From NCBI GenBank assembly GCA_934555855.1, contig CAKTFL010000007.1:1-15346 (forward strand): 15,346 nucleotides of DNA. The letters run 5' to 3'. Below the pieces are notes generated by a model. That model worked only from the letters and a program-made list of their open reading frames with translations, was not told the origin of the DNA and did not search any database. This document shows, piece by piece, positions 6,659-14,088 of this stretch (within the stretch, counting starts at the first letter, position 1; the number at the start of each line of letters is the position of its first letter). This stretch comes from an uncultured Sphingomonas sp. GTDB lineage: Bacteria > Pseudomonadota > Alphaproteobacteria > Sphingomonadales > Sphingomonadaceae. Both the position numbers and the translations under genes were made by a program.

Positions 6659-6736
6659 CCCCCGGAAGATCATCGGTCACGATAACCCCTTGGGGGGAGG
6701 CGGAGATCGGTCCCGGCGAACGGGCGCGGGTCAGGA

Positions 6737-7639
6737 TCAACCCGTCCTGCTGCCGTCGCCGTGCCGCTCCAGATGCGACAGCACCGCATCGGCCACGACC
6801 CGTGGCGCCTCGCGCGCCGGAAAGTGGCCGACACCGGGCAGGACGATCCGCGAATAGCCGGCGCTGAACCAGCGTTCCTGACCCTCCGACTCCTCCGGCG
6901 GATCGCAGCGGTCGGCCTCGCCCTGGATCATCAGCGTCGGCACGGCGAGGCTTACGATCGCGTCGATCCGGGCACGCTGCGCGGCATAGCTGGCGTCGAG
7001 CGGCTCCGCCTGCCAGCGGTGGCGATAGCCGTGGAGCGTGATCGCCGCCCAGTCGGGATTGCGAAAGCTGTCGGCGGCGGCGGCGAAGCTCGGCTCGCCG
7101 AACCAGCCCGGCGGGCTCCACGTTTCCCATTGATATCGTGCGAAGCCGACCGGATCGGCCTGAACCTCTGCCGCGCCAGCGTCGGAGGTCATCAGCCACT
7201 GATACCACCAGCGCGCGCACTGATCGAGGGACGGCACCGCGAAGCGCCCGCGCGGGCTGTAGCCGATCGCCAGCGACATCATCGCCGTCAGCCGCTCGGG
7301 CACCAGCGCCGCCAGCGCATAGGCGGCCCGCCCGCCCCAATCATGACCCATCAGCGCGAACCGCCGCCATCCGAGCGCATCGGCCAGATCGAGCGCGTCC
7401 TGGGCCAGCGCGACCGGACTGCCGTCGCGCAAGGTGTCCGCGCTGCGGAACCGCGTCGGCCCGAACCCGCGCAGCCAGGGCGCCACCCAGCGATAACCCG
7501 CCGCCTCCAGCGCCGCCGTGACGCCCGCCCAGCCGGTGGGATCGTCGGGCCAGCCGTGCAGCAGGAGCAGCGGCGTGCCGTCGTCAGGCCCGCCGGCGAG
7601 ATAGGCGATGTCGAGATGTCCGGTGGTCACGCGCTTCAT
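6737..7639 (-). CDS. Alpha/beta hydrolase, epoxide hydrolase-like
   Basis: Encodes 300 residues of the alpha/beta-hydrolase fold. Seen: the oxyanion motif HGWPD (His29), the nucleophile elbow GHDWGG with Asp100 in place of serine, a candidate acid at Asp243 in GEADRCDPP, and the catalytic histidine His272 in GVGHFP. An aspartate nucleophile with HGxP and GHDWGG points to the epoxide hydrolase/haloalkane dehalogenase group rather than to esterases. The lid region (residues ~130-215) is rich in Trp and Tyr, which could include the two tyrosines that epoxide hydrolases use for ring opening. No signal peptide is seen, so it is probably cytoplasmic. GGAAGGA lies ~10 nt before ATG 7639. It diverges from the M28 peptidase gene. 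The natural substrate is unknown. Confidence 0.87.
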   Translation of the reverse strand: MKRVTTGHLDIAYLAGGPDDGTPLLLLHGWPDDPTGWAGVTAALEAAGYRWVAPWLRGFGPTRFRSADTLRDGSPVALAQDALDLADALGWRRFALMGHDWGGRAAYALAALVPERLTAMMSLAIGYSPRGRFAVPSLDQCARWWYQWLMTSDAGAAEVQADPVGFARYQWETWSPPGWFGEPSFAAAADSFRNPDWAAITLHGYRHRWQAEPLDASYAAQRARIDAIVSLAVPTLMIQGEADRCDPPEESEGQERWFSAGYSRIVLPGVGHFPAREAPRVVADAVLSHLERHGDGSRTG

Positions 7640-7760
7640 GCCGCTTGCATCCTTCCAGTGGCGCCGCTTTCGGAGAGATGCGCCAGAAAGGCGGACACGT
7701 CATCAGCGCCCGCGCCGATCATCTCTTGTGCGGGACCGGATCGGCCGCCACTGTCGCGCG
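7640..7760. other. Divergent intergenic region between the hydrolase and M28 peptidase genes
   Basis: These 121 nt should hold the hydrolase promoter and that of the peptidase series. I found no convincing -35/-10 pair on either strand and no repeat. The Shine-Dalgarno of the hydrolase (GGAAGGA, minus strand) is at its left end. Confidence 0.4.
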
Positions 7761-9389
7761 ATGAAACGTTGGCTTCCCGCTCTTCTCCTGCTCACCGCCG
7801 CCGCCGATCCCGCTCCGCCCATCCTGTCGCCCGAGCGCATCAAGGACGATATCCGGACGCTGGGCGCCGATGATTTCCATGGCCGCGGCCCGACCCAGCC
7901 GGGGGAGGAGGCAACGCTCGCCTTTCTTGAACGGCGGTTCGCCCAACTGGGACTCAGGCCGGCAGGCGACCGGGGCTTTCGCCAGACGGTGCCGCTGCTG
8001 CGCTGGACGCGCGAGAGCGCCAGCTTCACGCTGAACCTGAACGGAACGCCGCAGGTGCTGACGCCGGGCGTCGAGATTTCGGCGACGTCGCGCATTGCCG
8101 GGACGTCGTCGCTGGATCGGGCGGCGATCGTGTTCGTCGGTTATGGCATCGTGGAACCGCGCCTGGGCTACGATCCCTATCGCGGTGTCGATGTGCGCGG
8201 TAAGGTGGTCGTCGCGCTTGCCGGCGACCCCGACGTGGAGGCGGGCAGGGACCTCGGCTTCGGCGGCCGAGCCTCCAGCCCGGCGGCCCGGACCAAGCTG
8301 ACCGAAGCGCAAAAACGGGGCGCCGCCGCCTTTCTGACGATCCATGAAACCTTTCCGTCGAGCTATCCATGGCTCCAGCTTGCCAATAGCGACGCGGTGC
8401 CCGGCTATGCACTCGACGAGGGCACGGTGCCGCCGGCATTCGGCATCCGGGGGACCATCCGCAACGATATCGGCGTCGCGATGCTGAGGCAGGGCGGTCT
8501 CGATTATGCCGCCGCCAAGCGCGCGGCGCAGCGCGCCGATTTCCACGCGGTCGAGCTGAGGGGCGCAACGCTGTCCGCCACGACCAGGATCACCCTCGAG
8601 CACGTCGTCAGCCACAATATCGTCGGCGTGCTCCCCGGAACCGATCCGCAGGCCGGCAGCATTCTCTACGGCGCCCACTGGGACGCCTATGGCGAGAATG
8701 CCTTCGACCCGCCGGCCGACCGCATCCGCAACGGCGCGATCGACAATGCCACGGGCACCGCGACGCTGCTGGAAATCGCGCGGACATACGCCGCGGCCGG
8801 GCGGCCACGTCGCTCGGTCGTGTTCGGCCTGTGGACCGCCGAGGAGAAAGGGCTGCTCGGCGCCAGCTGGTACGCCGATCACCCCACGACGCCGCTCGCG
8901 ACGATGGCGGCGCAGTTCAACCTCGATCCCCACGTCATGCTCGGCCGGACGCGCGACCTGGAACTGATCGGAGTCGGCCGGACGCCACTGGAAACCGATC
9001 TCGCGCGCGTGGCGGCGGCGCAGGGGCTGGCGGTGGTGCCGGAAGAGAACACGGAAGCGGGCTGGTATTACCGGTCCGACCATTACGCCCTCGCGCAGAA
9101 GGGCGTGCCCGGCGTGTATTTTCGTGCGGGCCGCGATCTCGTAAACGGCGGGCGGGCAGCGGGCGAGGCGAAGCGCGCCGCCTATAACGCGCGCTGCTAT
9201 CACCAGACCTGCGACGAATATGACGCGGGCTGGGACACGACCGGCGCAGCGCAGGAAGGCAGCGTCGCCTACGCCCTCGGGCGAGAGGTGGCGGAGGGGC
9301 GTGGCTGGCCGGGCTGGAACCCGTCGGAGCCCTGGGCGGCGGAACGCGCCAGGACGCAGGCTCAGCGCGCGCCGGCACTGGCGGAGTAA
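7761..9389 (+). CDS. M28 family zinc metallopeptidase, exported
   Basis: Encodes 542 residues of an M28 aminopeptidase with an inserted PA-like domain (residues ~110-280). A short signal peptide, MKRWLPALLLLTAAA, is followed by DPAPP. The co-catalytic dizinc residues are in order: His306 and Asp308 in GAHWDAYG, Asp328 in IDNATG, Glu361/Glu362 in WTAEEKG, Asp389 in FNLD, and a late histidine, His481, in CYHQTCDEYD. It would remove N-terminal residues from peptides in the periplasm or outside the cell. The start at ATG 7761 is preferred over longer in-frame readings because it directly begins a signal peptide; its Shine-Dalgarno is weak. The paralogous M28 gene begins 89 nt downstream on the same strand, so the two are probably cotranscribed. 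Confidence 0.93.
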   Translation: MKRWLPALLLLTAAADPAPPILSPERIKDDIRTLGADDFHGRGPTQPGEEATLAFLERRFAQLGLRPAGDRGFRQTVPLLRWTRESASFTLNLNGTPQVLTPGVEISATSRIAGTSSLDRAAIVFVGYGIVEPRLGYDPYRGVDVRGKVVVALAGDPDVEAGRDLGFGGRASSPAARTKLTEAQKRGAAAFLTIHETFPSSYPWLQLANSDAVPGYALDEGTVPPAFGIRGTIRNDIGVAMLRQGGLDYAAAKRAAQRADFHAVELRGATLSATTRITLEHVVSHNIVGVLPGTDPQAGSILYGAHWDAYGENAFDPPADRIRNGAIDNATGTATLLEIARTYAAAGRPRRSVVFGLWTAEEKGLLGASWYADHPTTPLATMAAQFNLDPHVMLGRTRDLELIGVGRTPLETDLARVAAAQGLAVVPEENTEAGWYYRSDHYALAQKGVPGVYFRAGRDLVNGGRAAGEAKRAAYNARCYHQTCDEYDAGWDTTGAAQEGSVAYALGREVAEGRGWPGWNPSEPWAAERARTQAQRAPALAE

Positions 9390-9401
9390 CCGGACCTCCG
9401 G
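9390..9401 (+). repeat. Short inverted repeat after the first M28 gene
   Basis: CCGGA-CC-TCCGG starts directly after the TAA at 9387-9389. It could form a small hairpin with a tight loop. No T-run follows, so it is more likely a 3' stabilising or processing element, or chance, than a terminator. Confidence 0.25.
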
Positions 9402-9478
9402 CGGCCACCCTTCCTGATCGCACGCTGTTCAGAACGAGCGGCTTCGGGCAGGAGGCCAGGATCAACAAGGGAGCCGCC

Positions 9479-10873
9479 ATGATCCGCCTGCCACTTCTTG
9501 CCCTGCTCACCTCCATCCCGCTCGCGACCGCCGCCGTTGCCGCCCCTGCGGCGACACCCTCGCCCGAGGTCCTGCGGGACGCGGCGCTCGATGACGCGAT
9601 CGCCTGGGACATCGTGGAAGGGCTGACCACCGAAGTGGGGCAGCGCCTCGCCGGAACCGAGGCGGAGGCACGGGCGCGCGACTGGGCGGTGAAGCGGCTG
9701 AAGGCGCTCGGCTTCGCCAACGTGCACGTCGAGACATACGACATGCCGGTCTGGCGGCGCGGCGTGGAAGCGGCCGAGATCGTCGCGCCCTTTCCGCAGA
9801 AGCTGGCGGTGACGGCGCTCGGCAACAGCGTCGCCACCGCTAACGGAGGTCTCACGGCAGAGGTCGTCGCATTCGACGGCCTGGACGAACTCAAGGCGGC
9901 AAAGCCGGCCGCGGTGAGCGGCAAGATCGTGTTCGTGAACCACGCCATGGCCGTGCAGCAGGACGGCGGCTCCTATGGCGAGGTCGGCGCGATCCGTCGG
10001 ACGGGTCCCTCCGTCGCCGCCCAGAAGGGTGCGGCCGCGATTGTGATCCGCTCGATCGGCACCGATCACCATCGGATGCCGCATACCGGCGTGCAGAGCT
10101 GGACGGCCGGCGTGCAGCCGATCCCGGCGGCGGCGCTGAGCGTGTCCGATGCCGATCAGCTGGCCCGCATCCTGGCTCGCGGCAAGCCGGTGAAGCTGCA
10201 CCTGACAATCGGCGCGGGCCCGGCCGGCACGGGACAATCGGGCAACGTGATCGCCGAGGTCCCCGGACGCGATCCGAAGGCGGGCATCGTCCTGGTCGGC
10301 GGCCATCTCGACAGCTGGGACCTCGGCACCGGCGCGATCGACGACGGCGCCGGCGTCGCGATCACCGCCGCCGCCGCCAAGCGTATCATGGATGCCGGGC
10401 GGCCGCTCCGCACCATCCGCGTCGTGTGGTTCGGCGCGGAAGAGGTGGGCGGCCTGGGCGGAGAAGCCTATGCGAAGGCTCATGCCGGCGAGAAGCACGT
10501 GCTGGTGGGCGAATCCGACAGCGGCGCCGACCGGGTATGGCGGCTCGCCACTAGCAGCGGCAGCCCCGGATCGCCGCTGAACGATCGCCTGGCTGCGCTC
10601 CTCGCGCCGCTCGGCGTCACGCGTGGCGCGGGGACGGCGCATGGCGGGACGGACGTCGCGCCGATCGCGGCGGCAGCCCATGCGCCGGTGATCGACCTCG
10701 GCCAGGACGCTTCGCGCTATTTCGACGTCCACCACACGGCCGACGACACACTGGACCGGATCGACAAGGTCCAGTTGCGCCAGAACGTCGCCGCCTGGAC
10801 CGCCACGCTCGCGCTGATCGCCAACGATCCCGCCGAGCTGGCGCCGACACGGGGAGCCCCGCACGGCGATTGA
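9479..10873 (+). CDS. M28 family metallopeptidase, carboxypeptidase Q-like, exported
   Basis: Encodes 464 residues resembling plasma glutamate carboxypeptidase/carboxypeptidase Q-type M28 dipeptidases. A signal peptide of about 21 residues (MIRLPLLALL..., cleavage near AVA-AP) indicates export. A PA-like region (~residues 120-260, with GKIVFVNHAM and AAAIVIRSIG) precedes the metal site: GGHLDSWDLGTGAIDDGAG (His276, Asp278, Asp288), FGAEEVGG (Glu321, Glu322), GESDSGA (Asp347) and FDVHHTADDT (His418/His419). Zinc ligands and the catalytic glutamate therefore appear intact. GGGAG lies 6 nt before ATG 9479. It is a distant paralogue of the M28 gene just upstream and likely in the same operon. A possible hairpin and a new promoter follow before the receptor gene. 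Confidence 0.93.
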   Translation: MIRLPLLALLTSIPLATAAVAAPAATPSPEVLRDAALDDAIAWDIVEGLTTEVGQRLAGTEAEARARDWAVKRLKALGFANVHVETYDMPVWRRGVEAAEIVAPFPQKLAVTALGNSVATANGGLTAEVVAFDGLDELKAAKPAAVSGKIVFVNHAMAVQQDGGSYGEVGAIRRTGPSVAAQKGAAAIVIRSIGTDHHRMPHTGVQSWTAGVQPIPAAALSVSDADQLARILARGKPVKLHLTIGAGPAGTGQSGNVIAEVPGRDPKAGIVLVGGHLDSWDLGTGAIDDGAGVAITAAAAKRIMDAGRPLRTIRVVWFGAEEVGGLGGEAYAKAHAGEKHVLVGESDSGADRVWRLATSSGSPGSPLNDRLAALLAPLGVTRGAGTAHGGTDVAPIAAAAHAPVIDLGQDASRYFDVHHTADDTLDRIDKVQLRQNVAAWTATLALIANDPAELAPTRGAPHGD

Positions 10874-10877
10874 AACG

Positions 10878-10946
10878 GCGGGCCGGACCCGAGGCAACCC
10901 GATCTGTGATTGTGACCGGGCTCGATTTTCTTGGGACCCGGCCCGC
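10878..10946. repeat. Inverted repeat in the gap between the M28 and TonB-receptor genes
   Basis: GCGGGCCGG at 10878-10886 is matched by CCGGCCCGC at 10938-10946, with 51 nt between. The right arm abuts the candidate -35 box of the receptor promoter. A nested pair CCGGG/CCCGG (10916-10920, 10937-10941) could form an alternative shorter hairpin. It could be a structured 3' end of the M28 transcript or an operator; no T-run follows the right arm. Confidence 0.4.
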
Positions 10947-10974
10947 TTGACCCCGACCGAAACCCCCATACCCT
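10947..10974 (+). promoter_or_regulatory. Candidate promoter of the TonB-dependent receptor gene
   Basis: TTGACC (10947-10952), a 16-nt spacer and TACCCT (10969-10974) lie upstream of ATG 11002. The expected transcript would start near 10981 with a ~20-nt leader containing AGGGG, 5 nt before the ATG. Confidence 0.45.
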
Positions 10975-11001
10975 AGCGGTTCAGTAGGATTAGGGGTTCA
11001 A

Positions 11002-14000
11002 ATGCGCCGATCGTCGTTCGTGGCCAGTGTCGAATCAGGGAATTCGTTTTCCAGGCAGTGGGCCGGCATGGTGCCGGCCCGCCATCGGGCAGGGTGGGCG
11101 GCGGCGGGGCTGCTCGTCACCACGGCGACGGGCGCCTATGCTCAGGATTCGGCGCCTGCCGCTGCCGCCGTGGAGCCTGCGCCCGAGCTTTCCGCCGCGA
11201 ACACCGGGCCGGGCGATATCGTCGTCACTGGATCGCGCATCAGCCGCAGCGGCTATGACACGCCTACGCCCGTGACGGTGATCGGCACGCAGGAGCTTCA
11301 GGCGACCGCGCCGGCCAACCTTGCCGATTTCGTCAACCAGCTGCCATCGGTCGCGGGCAGCATCACGCCGGCCAACAGCAACCGCTCGCTGGCGAGCGGC
11401 GCCGCCGGGCTGAACACGGTGAACCTGCGCGGTCTGGGCAGCAACCGCACGCTGGTGCTGCTCGACGGGCGGCGCTCGGTCCCTTCGGCGACCGACGGCA
11501 CGGTGGACATCAACACGATCCCGCAAGGGCTGGTGAAGAGCGTCGAGATCGTCACCGGCGGCGCCTCCGCCGCCTATGGCTCCGACGCGGTAGCGGGCGT
11601 GATCAACTACATCCTCGACAAGGATTACACCGGCATCAAGGGCGACCTGAGCTACGGCCAGACGACCTATGGCGATGACGACAGCTATCGCGCGGTGCTG
11701 ACGGCGGGCACGCCCTTTGCCGGCGGTCGCGGTCACCTTCTGCTCAGCGGGACGTTTCTTCAGCGGAAGGGGATCAGGGGCGTCCCCCGGCGATGGGCGG
11801 AACAGGGCATGTATATGACCCAGAACCCCGCCTATGTGCCGGGCAACGGTCAGCCGCAGTACATGCCCTCCACCCAGGCGGGCCTGAACAGCGTCACCGG
11901 CGGCGGCATCGTCGTCAGTGGTCCGGCGCGGGGCGTGTATTTCGGCCAGGGCGGGACGATCAACCGCTACAATTACGGCCAGAACTACAACCCCGCCGGC
12001 AACAGCGAATGGACGATCGGCGGCGACTGGCGGCAGAACCAGCATATCGACGGCACGTCGCTGCAACCGGGCGAGCGGCTGCGGAGCGTGTACGGGCGGC
12101 TGAGCTTCGACGTGACAGACGGCATCGAGCTGTTCGGGGAAGGCTCGTACAACCGGACGCGAGGCCTCAACTGGGGTGGCCGCCAGACCGACAGGGGCAA
12201 CATCGCGATCCGGGGCGACAACGCCTTCATCCCCGCCGCCCTGCTGGCGCAATATCCGACGATCGCGACGGGCGGCCTAACGCTGGGATCGTTCAATGCC
12301 GATTATCCGACGCGCCAGAGCGACAACACGCGGCAGGTCCAGCGTTACCTGATCGGCGCGCAGGGCAGGTTCGACCTGTTGAACAGCGCGTGGAAGTGGG
12401 ACGGCTATTACCAGCGCGGCGTCACCGAGAACCATATCGTGCTGACCTCGCCCAACCGCACCAAGCTCGGTTACGCACGGGACGCGGTGTGGAACGCCGC
12501 CCGGACGGAGATCGTCTGCCGCGTGACGCGCAGCGGCAGCACCGATCCGCTGGCGCAGGGCTGCGTGCCGTTCAACAGCTTCGGCATCGGCGTGAACTCG
12601 CCGGCGGCCGTCGACTATGTGATGGGCAATCCCTGGACCGAGACGCGCTTCCAGCAGGACGTGGCGGCGCTGAACCTCAGCACCGATGTTGCCAATCCGT
12701 GGCTGAAGCCGATCGGCCTCGCGTTCGGCATCGAGCATCGGCGGGAGGAAGTATCCGCCTTCACGCCGCCGTTCGCGCAGAGCGGCTGGTACAGCGGCAA
12801 CTTTCCGACCAACGAACAGGTCGCCGGCCATTACGATGTCACTGAAGGCTATGTGGAGACGCTGGTCTCGCTGCCCCTCAAGCTGGACTTCAACGGCGCC
12901 GCCCGCCTGACCAGCTACAGCCAGGCCGGCGAGGTCGTGACGTGGAAGACGGGCCTGACCTGGAACCCGGTCAGCGACCTGCGCCTGCGCGCGGTACGCT
13001 CCCGCGATATTCGCGCGCCCAACCTGTCCGAGCTGTTCCAGTCGGGCGGCGGCAACACCAATTCGCTGCTCAATCCCTGGACCGGCAGAACGGCGCGTTT
13101 CCGGGGCGTGCCGCAAGGTAACCTGAACCTCAGACCGGAAAAGGCCGACACCTGGGACCTGGGCGTCGTTTATCAGCCATCTTTCCTGCCCGGCTTCGGC
13201 CTGTCGGTCGATTATTACGACATCAAGATCAAGGGCGCGATCGGGTCGCTGAGCGCGCAGCAGATCGTTGATCGCTGCTTCGAGGGGAATGACGATCTCT
13301 GCCGGCAGATCGCGCTGGCGACGCAGGACAATGTGGCGGCGCCGACCTTCCCATATGGACAGGGCTGGGATCGCGCCACCGGACCCAACGCCATCCCGAA
13401 CCTGGGCGATATCTGGGTCTATACTTCCAACTTCAACTATGTGGCCGAGCGGACGCGCGGCGTCGACGTGGAGGTCAGCTACCAGACCCCGCTGAACCGT
13501 ATCGCGGCCAGCCTGCCCGGCCGATTGTCGCTTCGCGGCCTTGCGACCCGGTTCATCGAACGCCGGTCCGACAACGGCACGCAGCCTCCGAACAACAGCG
13601 TCGGGCAGAACAGCGGCGCGCTGCCGACATGGAAGTACCGGGTCACCGCCAACTATGCCGTGGACGATTTCACGGTGCAGCTGACGGGGCGCGGCTTCAG
13701 CGCAGGCGTGTACAGCAACACCTATATCGAGTGTACGACGGGGTGCCCGGCCTCGACGGCCCTGAACCGGACCATTTCCGACAACAGCCTGCCCGGCGCT
13801 TTCTACGTCGATGCGTACCTTGCCCGGAAGGTGAAGGTCGGCACCGCCGATACCGAGTTCTTCGTGCAGATCGGCAACCTGTTCAACCGCGATCCGGGCC
13901 TGGTCGGCAGCGGTCCGTCCGATACCTCCAGCCCCGATCCCGGCACCAACCGATCGCTCTACGACTTTCTGGGCCGAACGTTCAGGGTCGGCCTCCGCTT

Positions 14001-14013
14001 CGATCTGGGCTGA
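11002..14013 (+). CDS. TonB-dependent outer-membrane receptor
   Basis: Encodes 1003 residues. The order is: export signal ending at AYA-QD (~residue 47), a linker, a TonB-box-like DIVVTGSRI (~72-80), the plug domain (~85-215; VNLRGLGSNRTLVLLDGRR, IPQGLVKSVEIVTGGASAAYGSDAVAGVINYIL), then the beta-barrel (MTEGYVET-like strands; LRAVRSRDIRAPNLSELFQ; NLRPEKADTWDLGVVY). It ends with FRVGLRFDLG, close to the usual aromatic C-terminus. Three cysteine pairs in barrel loops (506/521, 759/767, 911/915) could form disulfides. Such receptors import large ligands using TonB energy. Between peptidases, a peptide ligand is likely, but this is inference. The start at 11002 has AGGGG 5 nt upstream; ATG 11068 would give a more conventional signal peptide. 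Confidence 0.95.
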   Translation: MRRSSFVASVESGNSFSRQWAGMVPARHRAGWAAAGLLVTTATGAYAQDSAPAAAAVEPAPELSAANTGPGDIVVTGSRISRSGYDTPTPVTVIGTQELQATAPANLADFVNQLPSVAGSITPANSNRSLASGAAGLNTVNLRGLGSNRTLVLLDGRRSVPSATDGTVDINTIPQGLVKSVEIVTGGASAAYGSDAVAGVINYILDKDYTGIKGDLSYGQTTYGDDDSYRAVLTAGTPFAGGRGHLLLSGTFLQRKGIRGVPRRWAEQGMYMTQNPAYVPGNGQPQYMPSTQAGLNSVTGGGIVVSGPARGVYFGQGGTINRYNYGQNYNPAGNSEWTIGGDWRQNQHIDGTSLQPGERLRSVYGRLSFDVTDGIELFGEGSYNRTRGLNWGGRQTDRGNIAIRGDNAFIPAALLAQYPTIATGGLTLGSFNADYPTRQSDNTRQVQRYLIGAQGRFDLLNSAWKWDGYYQRGVTENHIVLTSPNRTKLGYARDAVWNAARTEIVCRVTRSGSTDPLAQGCVPFNSFGIGVNSPAAVDYVMGNPWTETRFQQDVAALNLSTDVANPWLKPIGLAFGIEHRREEVSAFTPPFAQSGWYSGNFPTNEQVAGHYDVTEGYVETLVSLPLKLDFNGAARLTSYSQAGEVVTWKTGLTWNPVSDLRLRAVRSRDIRAPNLSELFQSGGGNTNSLLNPWTGRTARFRGVPQGNLNLRPEKADTWDLGVVYQPSFLPGFGLSVDYYDIKIKGAIGSLSAQQIVDRCFEGNDDLCRQIALATQDNVAAPTFPYGQGWDRATGPNAIPNLGDIWVYTSNFNYVAERTRGVDVEVSYQTPLNRIAASLPGRLSLRGLATRFIERRSDNGTQPPNNSVGQNSGALPTWKYRVTANYAVDDFTVQLTGRGFSAGVYSNTYIECTTGCPASTALNRTISDNSLPGAFYVDAYLARKVKVGTADTEFFVQIGNLFNRDPGLVGSGPSDTSSPDPGTNRSLYDFLGRTFRVGLRFDLG

Positions 14014-14088
14014 CCTCGCGACCGGCCTTGACGATCGATCTTCACAAACAATGCCGGCCGTGATCCTGGCCGTTCAAAGGGACGAGAG

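Noticed and set aside
6686..6695. CCCC-TT-GGGG as a terminator for the hydrolase gene or the tRNA
   Set aside because: A 2-nt loop is too small for a stable hairpin and no T-run follows on either strand.
9362..10969. A 535-codon minus-strand open frame opposite the second M28 gene
   Set aside because: Antisense shadow. The plus-strand frame has a signal peptide, a Shine-Dalgarno and a complete metal site.
14014..14088. A separate promoter (TTGACG at 14028-14033) for the M14 gene
   Set aside because: No acceptable -10 hexamer lies at the right distance. Cotranscription with the receptor is simpler.
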